Source: Botryosphaeria dothidea
Taxonomy: Eukaryota > Ascomycota > Dothideomycetes > Botryosphaeriales > Botryosphaeriaceae
Length of the DNA stretch: 64,000 nt
Assembly (NCBI GenBank): GCA_011503125.2
Contig: WWBZ02000015.1
Coordinates: forward strand, 266,476 to 330,475
Reading direction: 5' to 3'
Shown: in pieces, positions 1 to 10,097 of the stretch
Layout of the letters: each line of letters opens with the position of its first letter
Numbering within the stretch: the first letter of the stretch is position 1
The notes under the pieces: generated by a model
Database searches by the model: none
Told to the model about the DNA's origin: nothing
What the model saw: only the letters and a program-made list of their open reading frames with translations
Translations under genes and position numbers: made by a program

Positions 1-1
1 G

Positions 2-64
2 GAGGCTTTGAGGAAGATCGCATATTTGAACGCTGAAGAGCTACTTGGAATCAAGGCTGTGTAG
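2..64 (+). CDS. C-terminal end of an amidohydrolase-like protein (partial)
   Basis: Only the last 20 codons lie inside the window; the reading frame enters from the left edge and ends at TAG 62-64. The residues include the stretch RKIAYLNAEELLGI, which resembles the closing helix of metal-dependent amidohydrolases (amidohydrolase_2 family), commonly of the form K/R-I-x-x-x-N-A-x-x-L-L/F-G-I/L. The match is short, so the family is an inference. It sits beside relics of a P450, an NmrA-like protein and a DUF1857 protein, a context in which decarboxylase-type amidohydrolases of secondary metabolism would fit. Confidence 0.35.
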   Translation, partial: EALRKIAYLNAEELLGIKAV

Positions 65-296
65 TCCAGCGCACATTCAGTCCGACCGGAAGAGGAAGCC
101 CAACCATTCCACTCGCAAGATCCCTGAAGCCTTACCCGACGACTTGGGCGTTCGGCTTCAGTAGGTAATGCCGAGGAGCGACGTGAATTTTCCGGCCGCT
201 ATCATTCAACAACTATACATGTTTTCAGATCTCAATGATTCCGCACTGATTTAAATCATACCGTGGTTCTAGATCCAGCCTTTCATCATAGCCACC

Positions 297-640
297 AATG
301 CTCTTTTCTCCGTGCTACCACAATTATCATCAACAAACACCCTGCTTTTCTGCGGTTTCCTCGTCCTCGTACGCCTTGTGTTCGACTGGTTCAAGCGGGG
401 CCTGAATCGAATTCCTGGTCCGTTTTCACGTTCCATCAGCATCATTCCACGCCTTGTTTCAGTGATGCGAGGTAGAAGCGAGGCAGACGATAGGAACCTT
501 CACAGGACCGCGTGGCTCCAAACACCGTTTCAGTGAGCGACGCTGATGCTTTAGATACCATCTATGGACTCCTGACAGGGTCCTTGAGATCCTCCTTTGC
601 GCCTGCCTAGTTCTATAACGATCAGGGCATCATTCCAGAT
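297..640 (+). pseudogene. Cytochrome P450 N-terminal relic
   Basis: The frame from 297 encodes a hydrophobic anchor-like stretch, then the P450 hinge RIPGPFSRS and the helix VMRGRSEADDRNLHR, as in fungal microsomal P450s. After the TGA at 534-536 the match continues in another frame with VSVSDADALDTIYG, the usual 'V-S-x-x-D-x-x-A-x-x-x-I-Y-G' block. A TAG follows, and then FYNDQGIIPDPFVLTDKP at about 612-660. No I-helix, ExxR or heme-binding Cys region follows. The piece is therefore a truncated, frameshifted 5' fragment, cut off where it meets the NmrA-like relic on the other strand. No in-frame ATG is evident before the anchor. Confidence 0.6.
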
Positions 641-654
641 CCATTTGTCCTGAC

Positions 655-845
655 GGACAAACCGCTGCTGTGGTCGACAGGCTTGACGATGACCGAGTCG
701 GGGAAGGTGGTCGGCGCGGAGGTTAAGCGGACAAGGACAGTCATGGTCAAGGCGTTGGAGCGGAGGAGCGTGGTGAGGATGAGGGTCCCGAGGTTTCCGG
801 TGGCCTGAGAGTGAGGAACATTTCGGTAAATGTCTTCGGGATGTT
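655..845 (-). pseudogene. NmrA-like / isoflavone reductase-like N-terminal relic
   Basis: Read on the minus strand, this encodes RNVPHSQATGNLG, then LILTTLLRSN, then TVLVRLTSA, ending near VDHSS. This is the first beta-alpha-beta unit of the NmrA-like NAD(P)-binding family, normally 'N-V-A-L-A-G-A-T-G-N-L-G' with the dinucleotide-binding GxTGxxG. Here the residues before ATGNLG are altered (PHSQ instead of the usual small hydrophobics and Gly). Only about 60 residues remain; the rest of the protein is absent. The fragment abuts the P450 relic tail to tail, which implies a rearrangement joining two truncated genes. It is almost certainly non-functional. Confidence 0.55.
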
Positions 846-1381
846 GTATGTAGGGCACTGACTCCGGCAAGAATTACGTTGTGGATCTTGTAGGAATCAG
901 GCGGAGACGCGGAGGATTGACCTTGCCGAGACTATGTCGCTCAGCCTTGAGTTTTTCGCCTTGGAATGCCTGGGATCGTTTCACTGTGCGCGATTTGCAA
1001 ACGATACACAATAATCGAATCCATGAAGACCTCCTGCCTGCTTATACATTGCTATAATGAATACTATGTGGCAGTGAAATGGGCGCATTCCTTACAAGAT
1101 TATCAAAGAAGATTCGGCAGCCCAAGCCTCATAGCACTGTGGAAGGGCCAAATCTAAAGGGGAGAAGCCATGTTCTACAAACCTTCCCACTAGCTAAATC
1201 CGTACAGATATGATACTACTGTAGGGTATCCTCGCCTAGCCCTTACCTTCCTAAAGTTTCTCGTATCGCCTTAACTATCGCCCGGAAGCACCGGAAGTTG
1301 CGGGGTAGATATGCGGGGTAGAGTCGTAATGCTTAGCGGAGTATTAAGTTTCTACTCTCAGTTAGCAAGACCAACACTAAA
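846..1381. other. Intergenic, no supported gene
   Basis: Only short unconvincing open frames are present (for example 966-1157 on the plus strand). No family is recognisable. The composition turns A+T richer towards 1200-1370. Confidence 0.5.
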
Positions 1382-1911
1382 ATGCTCGCCAACGTTGTCG
1401 CTGCTAGAACTCTCTCCATCAATCCTCCAGACGTTCTTTTCGTCCTAAGCCGTGATCAGCTTTGGGCTGGGCTGCAGCGCGAAACTCAGAGGGCCTTGGA
1501 ATTCGTGCTCCAAATGCAAGATTGCGCGGTCTTGAAGGACAAGGGAGAGTTTGTGGTTCGTAATACGCGGCGTGTCCATGATGACGGAAACATAAGGGAG
1601 GGAGTTACCTCCGTTGGGAGGCAATGAGCAAATATTTCAAGTCTCGTATATTTTTGCTTGCGCCTGACTGCAGTGTAGATCATCTTCCGCTAAGGTGAAG
1701 GATCTGTAGCAACCAATCTGGTGTCGCACGGCCCGGACGGTAATGACAAAGACGTCCAACTGACGTACATCTTTGAACAAAACTTTTCCGATGTCGAAGA
1801 AGGGACTCCGATACGTCAACAGGCAACTGTCATTAAATTCTTCTTCTGACAATGGAATAGATGGCACTCATGGCTGCGAGAGAACTGGTCAGCAAGGAAG
1901 AGATAACATAG
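1382..1911 (+). pseudogene. DUF1857 (SRPBCC/AtaL-like) family pseudogene
   Basis: ATG 1382 opens a frame with SINPPDVLFVLSRDQLWAGL, then QRALEFV and CAVLKDKGEFVVR. This matches the start of the DUF1857 SRPBCC (polyketide-cyclase-like) family, which has 'N-P-x-x-x-x-L-T/S-R-x-Q-V/L-W-x-G-L' and 'C-x-V-L-x-D-x-G'. TGA stops it at 1625-1627, yet the same frame resumes homology past a TAG and a TAA (1691-1693) with GEGSVATNLVSHGPDG and VQLTYIFEQNFSDVEEG. A later shift gives ARELVSKEEIT, the expected C-terminus, ending at TAG 1909-1911. The family is about 160 residues, so the whole gene is present but broken by at least three stops and one frameshift. It adds to the decayed biosynthetic neighbourhood. 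Confidence 0.6.
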
Positions 1912-2977
1912 AGGTCATTTTCGACACTGATTGCAGTCAATAAACCATCCTGCATGTATCACAGATTATATGCTACGAATGCGACTTGTTCTCGCTGTAC
2001 TGCGGTCTCAATGTACCTCCACATCGTTTACATCTTTCATTGCATTGTAAACTAGGAGACATCGAAACAGTCAGCTGCATGAAGATTAATATTTGAAATG
2101 GAGAACTCCGGTTTGATCAAAAGAACCTGTTACAGGAAGTGTAACGGTTTAGGCATCACTTGGGCATACGGTGGCAATTCAGGCACCTACCTACTACCCA
2201 ACCTGTTCCGTACTTACTGCTACTACCCAATATCTGCCTAATATCTACCTAATATCTGCCCAATCACTACCTTAACTCTACCTAATTTGTACCCAACAGT
2301 CATGTATTTAAGCCACCATAGTTACTACCTTCAGAAATCAGAGTCTTCTACATCTTCGTTTTCTCTCCCTAGGCACGCAAGGATATGCTGCGCATTCAGC
2401 AAATTCCCGAGGGAACTGCAACAGGAAGGTTAATTAAGAAGCTTGTATACAAGCTCAACGAACGGCTTTCGGAGGTTTTTAAAACATCCGCCGTCCAATA
2501 TAGCGAATATTGTATATGCCTTTGCATTGAATAGCGCATGCTGCTGCAGATCACTTGCCTCCGCGAGCTCCATTGAACCTGCCTGCCTCGCGTTGTTTCA
2601 CTCAGATGTAGTCCACTAGTGGAAGTGCGCGGCGGGCGGCCTCCCGAGGCAGCCGAAGCCCAAAAGACCTGGACACAGACTATTAATTGCCGAGACGAAC
2701 TAGCTTTACGGCAGGGCTCCCAGAATCGATTCTTACGCTGCGAGGTTGCGGGTACGTGAATGAAAGGGCGAGGTTGTCTTATTCGCGGCGCCAGTCTCGC
2801 CGAGCAAAGATGGCCCCCGACACGACAGACCCACCCCAGTTCCAAAATCAAGCTCTAGCATTTTACCAGACGTCTGGATAACTGTAGAATCGAATATTTT
2901 AAAATATTTTGAATCCGCCTCAGCAGATGAGGGCTTTCCATCCTCATTTACTACGCTTTAGTCCGCAGGCATTCGCG
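1912..2977. other. Intergenic, with one small open frame
   Basis: No gene of recognisable family is present. A 49-codon frame from ATG 2385 to TAG 2532-2534 starts MLRIQQIPEGTATGRLIKKL and is vaguely protein-like, but it has no clear relative and may be a relic. The minus-strand open frame 2396-2851 looks like a chance frame. The stretch just before 2978 is the likely promoter of the monooxygenase gene. Confidence 0.4.
2181..2297. repeat. Degenerate CTAC(C)/CTAATATCTGCC simple repeat
   Basis: The stretch is built of imperfect units such as CTACCCAATATCTGCC, CTAATATCTACC and CTAATATCTGCC in tandem. It is a low-complexity pyrimidine-biased tract without coding potential. Confidence 0.5.
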
Positions 2978-4767
2978 ATGGCATCCAGAGACCTTGTCAT
3001 TATCGGAGCAGGTGTGTCTATCATCTTCAACCTACTCCCTTGTGACGCTGATCCCTGCCAGGTTTGTATGGCCTGTCAATGGCCAAGACGTACCGGGAGA
3101 TCCATCCCGATGCTGACGTAGTTGTACTTGAGGCGGCAACGTCCCTTGGCGGAACATGGGCGAAGGATCGGCTGTATCCTGGACTCAAAACAAACAACCT
3201 CCTGGGGACTTATGAGTCTCCGGACTTTCCCATGCTCACGGAGAGGTACGGCGTCGAGCCAGGTCAACACATTCCGGGGAAAGTCATCCACGACTACCTG
3301 CGCGATTACGCGGACCATTTCAACATCTACCACCTGATTGAGTTCAACACTAAGGTAAACTTAGTAGAGAAACAACCAGGCTGTACTAGTTGGGTCTTGG
3401 CCACCGCAGTCAAGTCTTCTTCCGGAGAAGATTGTGAAACGAAAACAATAGTAGCCAGGAAGCTCGTCATCGCTGTAGGACTGACCGGGAATCCGAACAT
3501 GCCGCAGTTCGAGGGCTCCGACTCCTTCAATGCGCCACTTTTCCACACAAAGGACTTTCTCAAGAACGAGGAAGTTCTGGAGACATCCGAAACGGTGGCG
3601 GTGTGCGGTGGCGCGAAGTCAGGTTGGGACGCAGTCTACGCCTACGCCACCTCCGGCGTCAAAGTTGACTGGATCATGCGAGAGTCAGGCCGCGGGCCTT
3701 GCTGGATGGCGCCTCCTTTTGTTGGCCCAACCAAAGTCTGGATCGAGAAGCTCGTCTTCATGCGCATCTTCACTTGGTTCAGCCCATGCCTTTGGGCCTA
3801 CGGTGACGGCTACGACTTCATCAGGAGCTTCCTCCACCGCACCGCTTTTGGCCGTTGGCTCGTCGACATGTTCTGGAAGGGGCTTAGCAACGACGTCTGC
3901 AAGTTGAATGGCTACGACAAACATCCCGAAACAAAAAAGCTTGTTCCGTGGTCCGATGGCATGTGGAGCGGCACGAGTCTCAGCATCCTCAACTACCCTA
4001 CTGACTTCTTCGAGCTCGTCCGGAACGGTATGGTACGCGTCCATCATGCCGACATATTGCGCCTCTCCGACCACACAGTCCACCTTTCCCGTGGAGGATC
4101 CTTGAAGGCCGACGCTCTGCACTGCTGCACCGGCTGGAAGCACGAGATGCCGATGCAATTCTCGCCCGCCTCCCTCGTCCACGACCTCGGCCTTCCTGAT
4201 CCATCCGGCCTTTGGGTATTGCCTCACACCGCAGCCGCCGACAACGAGATCCTCACCCGCTTCCCACGCTTGAAGCACCAGCCCAACGTGCGTCCAAAGC
4301 GAACGTCTACCAAACCGGAGCGGTCCGACGACAGCGCATCTTCCTTCCATCTGTACCGCTTCATGATCCCGCCGCAAACCGTTAACGACAGGACCATTGC
4401 TGTCGCGGGCGCGGTGCTCTCGCTCGGAAACCCCACACTGGCACAAATCCAGGCGCTCTGGCTGGCGGCCTACTTTGACGGCGCCCTCCGGCTGCCCGAA
4501 TCCACCGACGAGATCGAGTACAGCGCGGAGCTTTATGCGCGATTCGGCAAGTGGAGGTCTCCAGCGGGCTATGGTGACAAACACGGAGATCTTGTATTCG
4601 AAACTCTGCCTTACTACGACGAGTTGCTGCGGGACCTTGGATTGAGGTTCAAGAGAAAGGGCAACTGGTTGAAAGAGGCTGTCGCGGCATATGGACCGGC
4701 TGACTATACGGGCTTGGTCCAGGAGTGGTTAGACTCGAACCGTCCGACCAACGGCTTTCACACGTAG
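2978..4767 (+). CDS. FAD-dependent monooxygenase (flavin-containing monooxygenase-like)
   Basis: Two exons, 2978-3011 and 3062-4767, are joined across a 50-base GT..AG intron and give 579 residues. The junction rebuilds the N-terminal FAD-binding Rossmann motif GAGLYG (residues 10-15), preceded by LVII; this fixes both the start and the intron. GGTW follows at about residue 47, as in class B monooxygenases. A second nucleotide-binding motif, CGGAKSG, lies near residue 191 (NADPH site), and the ATG-like motif appears as CCTGWKHEMP around residue 370. The family hydroxylates or Baeyer-Villiger-oxidises small molecules in secondary metabolism; the substrate cannot be told. The usual FMO fingerprint FxGxxxHxxx(W/Y) is only weakly kept (FEGSDSFNAPLFHTKDF). 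No signal peptide or anchor is seen, so it is probably cytosolic. It is the only intact enzyme gene among relics of a P450, NmrA-like and DUF1857 proteins. Confidence 0.85.
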
Positions 4768-5684
4768 CGAGAGACTGGAAGTGTACTAGTTTTCTTGAAG
4801 GAGGAGGTGGGAGACCGTTATATTTTTCCTTTTGGAGGAACAATTGCGTGATTTGCGCGTAAAGTTCTTACTAGTATCGGAACAAATATCACTTCATATT
4901 AGCATAGTCTTCTAACGTATTGGGATGGAATGTCTTCCGCAGTCAACAATCGTCCTGTTGCCCCTCGCGTCAAGTCGACCAATCAGCTTCCCCACTTCTA
5001 CTCCCGACCCCCCAGCTGTTAGCAAAGCGTGCCTGCCCAATGATCGAGACGTGATTTGCCATCCTTATCCGCATGTCTCTCTAGACCTCCGAACTCACAC
5101 ACAGTCCGGCCCGTTGTACTTTGTCTCTTTTTCCACCATCACGCCAAGCATCATCGCCGCGAAGGCGGCTGTTTCCAGCCCCGACAGAACCCCCCAGCAC
5201 AACGCCAGGTGCACGCAGCACGGCCTGCTCTCGAAAATCTCTGCGTGTCCAGGCAGCGCGTCTCCGCTGACGAGCAGGCAACCACGTGGGATTCCAACGA
5301 GATCCCGAACCATGCCGGCGTGTTGTTGGCGTGTAGAGCGCCGTGACCGCGTGTACAGCAGAGACAAAGAAATTTGAGAGGGTAACTATTTGAATACCTT
5401 GTATTCTCTACTAGCTCATGAGCTTAATCTAGTTATGGCGAATCCTCAACCTATAGTAACGTTCTTTTATTGAAGTGAGACAGTCCGGTTAACTTCTGAC
5501 CAGTGACAAATAACTCGACAGGCCCCAAAAACAATGCGAGTTCTCAATATAACTTTTCCCGCCAAGAAGCTTTGGAATACGCCTGTTTGTAAGGAAGAAG
5601 ATGTAAGCTTGCCCTCGGTAGAGCAAAGTAAGCATAATTTTTCTACAACAAGTTCAAGTAACTAAGCTCGCTCTTGATCAGACA
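4768..5684. other. Intergenic, 3' regions of convergent genes
   Basis: Open frames on both strands around 4925-5377 overlap each other and have no recognisable family. They are proline/serine-rich chance frames. The monooxygenase and the minus-strand gene at 5685 converge here. Confidence 0.45.
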
Positions 5685-6791
5685 TCATCCAAGAGAAGTC
5701 CTGGCCCCTCCGCCAGCTTTCTGAATGGAATGCTTGATGTCATCCTCGCATGACAATGCGTGGGCTGTTAAACCCCAATGGTGGATCTCGTTGATCCAAT
5801 CAATGAAGTGGCGTACGTTGGCGCGAGATTCGCACTCGCTCTGGAGCAGCTTGAACATGCAGCAGCCTCTCCAAGAGCCATCATGCAGGTCCAGATTGGC
5901 TTCCATACACCAGAATTGGTAACCGCGGCCAGCTAGAACCAGGCCGTAGTGCCTCAAATGAGATCTGTGCTCGTCCGTCCAGACCGAGCCGGTAGCTTCG
6001 AGGCGCTGCAGCTTGAGCCGATATCGGTTGTATAGGGCGATGGCGGCAGACGCGGCAACCTGCACTGTGGCCTGGGAGACCGTCTTTTCGTTCTTCTTGA
6101 ATTCGATAGTCAGGTATGGGCACAGGATGCGGTTCTGTCTGACCGAGACAAACGACTTGACCAGCGTACGGTACTCCGGGTTGAAGGCCTGGAGAGAAAC
6201 CCAATAGGAGCAGTCCGGACGTAGCGAGAAGTGGTAGGTCTTGAGGGCAGGGTGGAGAACTGGCGGTTCCAGCCAGAAATCCTCGGGCTTCGAAGAGAAC
6301 TCGATTTTGCGCTCACACCGCCAGATGCGCTCAGTGTCGGACAGCTCTGCGTGCCGAGGCTCACGCTTAAGCAGATCCTTGATAGCGTACGCAGCGAACT
6401 CAGCCTCGTTCTCGCCCAATGTGTGCATGCTCCGATATTCCTGCAAGACGACTTCCACGAAGGCATCCTGTCCTTCTAGCCACACGGTTGTCGCGGCGAG
6501 CCCCGGCAGGCTCCCGTAAAAGTCGCAGACACGTTCGGAAGGTGGAGGCGGAGTGCCAAAATGGAACCATGGCTTCAGGACGGGAAGGCGCCCGCGTCCG
6601 AGGATGATTCCACGACGGGTGAGGACGGCGGGCTCAAAGTCGGGGTCGGCTGGCTTGGCCAAACGGGAGCCTTTTGGAGAGCTGATGGCGGTGTTTGGGA
6701 CGGAAGGGGAGGATTGTGAGCCGCTTTTGCCTATTCCACTGTCGCTGGCTTTGTCAGGGAGACGGGAGGGGGGTGTGTGCGTAGCGGACAT
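5685..6791 (-). CDS. PD-(D/E)XK-fold-like fungal protein (distant DUF7924 relative)
   Basis: Single-exon frame of 368 residues from the ATG at 6789-6791. The frame is open further upstream (ATG at 7107-7109), but that part is low-complexity and less protein-like, so the shorter start is preferred. The first 90 residues are disordered, Ser/Pro-rich. The core has RPDCSYWVSLQAF, then about 25 residues later PYLTIEFKK, then a run of Ala/Gln-rich helix (ATVQVAASAAIAL). This repeats the order seen in the DUF7924 genes of this window: PDxS...AF, then P-F/Y-L-T-x-E-x-K. It suggests a PD-(D/E)XK nuclease-type fold with D, E and K as metal/catalytic residues. Aromatic strands such as YGLVLAGRGYQFWCMEA follow. 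Function and partner are unknown; the fold assignment is inference from the motif. Confidence 0.6.
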   Translation of the reverse strand: MSATHTPPSRLPDKASDSGIGKSGSQSSPSVPNTAISSPKGSRLAKPADPDFEPAVLTRRGIILGRGRLPVLKPWFHFGTPPPPSERVCDFYGSLPGLAATTVWLEGQDAFVEVVLQEYRSMHTLGENEAEFAAYAIKDLLKREPRHAELSDTERIWRCERKIEFSSKPEDFWLEPPVLHPALKTYHFSLRPDCSYWVSLQAFNPEYRTLVKSFVSVRQNRILCPYLTIEFKKNEKTVSQATVQVAASAAIALYNRYRLKLQRLEATGSVWTDEHRSHLRHYGLVLAGRGYQFWCMEANLDLHDGSWRGCCMFKLLQSECESRANVRHFIDWINEIHHWGLTAHALSCEDDIKHSIQKAGGGARTSLG

Positions 6792-7516
6792 GACCCTTCG
6801 CCACAGCGCATTCGTCTGGCCCGGGTCTGTCTCTGGAACTGGCTTTGCAGGCCGGGGAATGCGACTCTGCGACGATCCCAACGATGGCAGGCCATTTCGT
6901 ATGAGGGTAAGATCGTGAGATGAGAAGGGGCAAGTAAGTTGGTGGCGGTGGCAGAGGCTGTCGCAGAGCGGGGAGTGTAGCCGGTGCAGGTGCAGGTGTG
7001 GAGGGAAAGTCCAGAGAAGACGGCACGGCACAACTGCGGGTAAATAGGTAGCGCTGCTGCGGCAACGCAATCGATAAGGCGATAAGGAGATAAGGCAGAC
7101 AGGGAACATCAACGCGACCTCTACCTATCATAACGTTGGAGGCTGGTCTTTGGCACACCTTAAACGGCCACTCTCCCAGGAAATTTCACAAATTATTTCT
7201 TCGGGCTAGAACAATTGTCTTCCGTTGTAGGTAAAGTCACGAAAGACATTAGTATTTGCTTCCATACCCTCGACCGGTGGTTCATCCCGGTTGAAGCCGG
7301 TTCAATACGGCAGTCACTGCGTTCTATCCAGCCATGGACGGACCTCGTCCTTCTGCTAGAGTAGTTCAATTGTGGCTAACGGGGGTCAACATCACACACG
7401 CCTTGATTTTCCATTCATGCTGAGAGATTACATAGAATTTATCTATAGATTGCAGCGTATGTACATAAGAATCCTACGTAGAGACTCCTCTCGCGCAATC
7501 CATCGAGTTCGAATAT
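6792..7516. other. Intergenic: 5' region of the minus-strand gene and 3' region of pectate lyase
   Basis: The upstream extension of the 5685-6791 frame overlaps 6792-7109. The rest, to 7516, has no recognisable coding signal. Confidence 0.4.
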
Positions 7517-8549
7517 TTACAAGCCAGAGAGGGTGTTGCCCGCCTTGCCGACAACAGCAGCCTTGACCGCGCTCGCCTCAACAGCGGTGTACTCGTAAGG
7601 CACCGAGGTAAGGGTACCCTCGGGAGCCTCGTTGGTGGAGGTGCCCCAGTCGTTGCCGCGAGCGACGGCGTAGCCGTCCTCCTTGGAGTCGACCGAGACG
7701 AGGGCCTGCACGACATTGTTGAAGACGTTGTTCTCGACGAGGAGCTGGGCGCCCATGCGGGTGTTGATGCCGGAGACGGAGACGTCCTCGAAGTAGTTGT
7801 TGACGACGTGCACGGTGCCGAAGCGGACGAGCGGGCAGCGCGAGCCGACGTTGCTCCAGTAGTTGTTGTAGTAGGTGACGTGGAACTTGCCCGTGTCCTC
7901 GTCGGCGTTGGAGTCGGAGTGGCCGACGAGCGAGTTCTTGTGGTGGTCGTGGAAGTAGACGTTCGAGACGGTGACGTAGTCGGCGCCGTGCGAGATGTCG
8001 AGCAGGCCGTCGTAGAAGTCCTTGTCCGCGGAGAGGTCGCTGGACAGGTCGCAGTGGTCGACCCAGACGTTGGTCGAGCCGTCAATGGCGATGGCGTCGC
8101 CGCCCGTGTCCGCCTCGACCTTGGAGATGGCCAGGTTGCGGATGATGACGTTCTTGGCGTCACGGACAAGGAGGCCGATGCCATCGAGGCCGGAGGTGGA
8201 GTCCACGCCAAGGATGGACTGAAGTATGCGTTAGCTAAAGCTGGATACCATCTGCAGAAGGAGTAACAAAACAACGCACCTTGTTCGAGCCAACGTAGAT
8301 CTTTTCCTTTCCGGAAATCTTGCCCTTGACGTAGACGACCTGCTTGGTGTCATCGCCCTTCTTGAGAGCAGCGGTAATCTCAGGCAGCGAAGAGACGGTC
8401 GTGGTGGTGCCGCCCTGGCCGCCCGTCACGCCGCCGTTCTGCGAGGCGTAGCCGACGGGCGTGGCCTCGGCGGCACGCCTCTCGGCCATAGGGACAGCGC
8501 ACGCCAGGTGCGAGAGGGCCACCAGGGCCAGAGTGGAAATGAACTTCAT
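7517..8549 (-). CDS. Secreted pectate lyase, polysaccharide lyase family 1
   Basis: Two exons on the minus strand, 8549-8280 and 8218-7517, joined across a 61-base intron, encode 323 residues. Residues 1 to about 19 (MKFISTLALVALSHLACA) form a signal peptide. The body has the PL1 parallel beta-helix hallmarks: SILGVDSTSGLDGIGL, then NVIIRNLAIS, then AIAIDGSTNVWVDHCDLSS containing the conserved vWiDH block and Ca-binding Asp residues, then DYVTVSNVYFHDHHKNSLVGHSD, and NYWSNVGSRCPLVRFGTVHVVNNYF with the catalytic-region R-x-P-x-x-R motif. The enzyme cleaves de-esterified pectin by beta-elimination in the plant cell wall and acts outside the cell. The length fits the short fungal Pel1-type. The frame is intact and the intron rebuilds the SNK-SILG junction exactly. 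Confidence 0.93.
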
Positions 8550-9701
8550 GGTGATGGTGGTTTGGGTAGTAAACAGAAGGTGAAGTGAAAGTTGAGGCTG
8601 CTGCTGGAGAACAACATTAGCGCAGCGATGCCCGTCTATAATATGTGCACATGGCATCGTATGTAATCAGGAGATCTGTGACGATTCGTGGAAGCTCGAT
8701 ATCCGGTTGAAACATGGGCGGCTCGACAAACAGCCGGAGTCACGGCCCGCACTACGCCCGGCTCACACGGCCTAGCTCGACCGAGAAGCCGAAGCCTCCA
8801 GAAACAGATCTGGCACTTCCCGATCCGTCGCTGAAACAGGGGCCGCATGAACGCCATGTGGGGTGCGCGCCCCGCCAAGCCTCGCTTGTATATTACCCAC
8901 CGGCGCTCGCTCCCATCCGGTCCACTCTCGCGATCCCGCAGCTGGTCCTTACTGTGGACCCACCCAGCGAGAATTTGCGCACATGTTTCACGGCCGTCTG
9001 CCAAGAGCGGAGGCGAGGCTTGGCGTTTCCAGGACATTCAATCTCCGCTTCAGGCGCGGATGCGTCGTCTGTTAGGCGCTGTTTGGGGAGGTGGTGTGCT
9101 GTGGTTAGATGATGGTGTTTGGGTGCTTGGCTTGGCGGGAACCGCACGTGCTAAGCAAGGAGGTGACGTGCATGCGCTCGTGAGGATGCAAGCACGCAAA
9201 ATGTTGCAGAGTCGATCCCGGCGGGACTAGAAATTCCATCCAGTGATGGGGCAGCGTGAGCACTTAGCAGCCGTTACACTCGGGGGTGGATAATGTACGT
9301 AAGAGCCAAAAATCTCTCCATCTACTATTCACGTGCGCAGATCTTACGAACCGCTTAGGCACCTACTCGGAGGACGCCGTGGCAGCCCGTCGCGTTCGCC
9401 CCGACTTGCCTACCATCTCATACTCATCCGAAACAAGACGGAGGCGCCTATACGATGGCGGTAGATGACTTGCTGGGCCTGTCTTTGGGTACCGGTCTGG
9501 CGCGTTTCTGCCGCGCTTTTCTCAGCTCACTTTTTCACATAACTTAGGGAACCTTCTCGCGAGTGGCTTGGTGTGTTGTTGTCGGATAAACATCACCCAA
9601 CCCTTCCCTCCAAGCTTCCCTTGGTCTCCGACACGTTCTTCTGTGATTCGCCCGATTTATTCCTCCCGGCCTCAGTCTCTCCATTCCTGTGATTTTCATA
9701 G
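8550..9701. other. Intergenic region upstream of pectate lyase
   Basis: No coding frame with a recognisable family is found; several overlapping frames on both strands are G+C-driven. The first few hundred bases after 8550 should hold the pectate lyase promoter, but no specific binding site is claimed. Confidence 0.4.
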
Positions 9702-9995
9702 ATCTGCGCCGGTGAAGGAGTACACTTTGTCCAGCAGGGCTGTTCAGGGTTCCAGAAACTTGGGTGGGAGGCACAATGCTATTCTCCAGACCACCAGGAT
9801 GTTTTCCCCGCTTTTTGGAATGCTGTCCTTGCGTCGCACATTCCAGACCTTCTTGCCCAAGTAGTAGAGCTCCAATCGACCGAAGAAAACATTCAACAGC
9901 AGAAAGAAATATTGGACTTGCTCAAAGTCCCCGAGGAACGAAGGGACTGGACGGTCAGCTGCTTGAATTCTTGGAAACCACCTGCCATCATGAAG
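9702..9995 (+). other. Protein-like open segment, possible exon or relic
   Basis: The frame opens after TAG 9699-9701 and runs without a stop into the next gene. Its residues look like real protein: GFQKLGWEAQCYSPDHQDVF, then AFWNAVLASHIPDLLAQVVE, then an acidic helix with ENIQQQKEILDLLKVPEERR and DWTVSCLNSW. There is no ATG in this frame before 9990. It could be an orphaned internal exon of a lost gene. The family is not recognised. The segment is in frame with the secreted protein that starts at 10098, but that protein has its own signal peptide, so a fusion is unlikely. Confidence 0.3.
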
Positions 9996-10097
9996 GTATG
10001 CAGCATAGCTTCACAGGACTACATATTTCACCATGTCTACACACAATTCGACAAACCACCCATCTCTAGCAATTCCAGGAGGGGAACAGCCGCAACC

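Noticed and set aside
2396..2851. A 151-codon minus-strand frame
   Set aside because: No family resemblance and Ser/Arg-rich composition typical of a chance frame.
4925..5377. A 150-codon plus-strand gene
   Set aside because: Competing minus-strand frames overlap it and neither side has a recognisable family.
7474..8274. A 266-codon minus-strand frame opposite the pectate lyase frame
   Set aside because: Ser/Thr/Pro-rich shadow of the pectate lyase exon in another frame.
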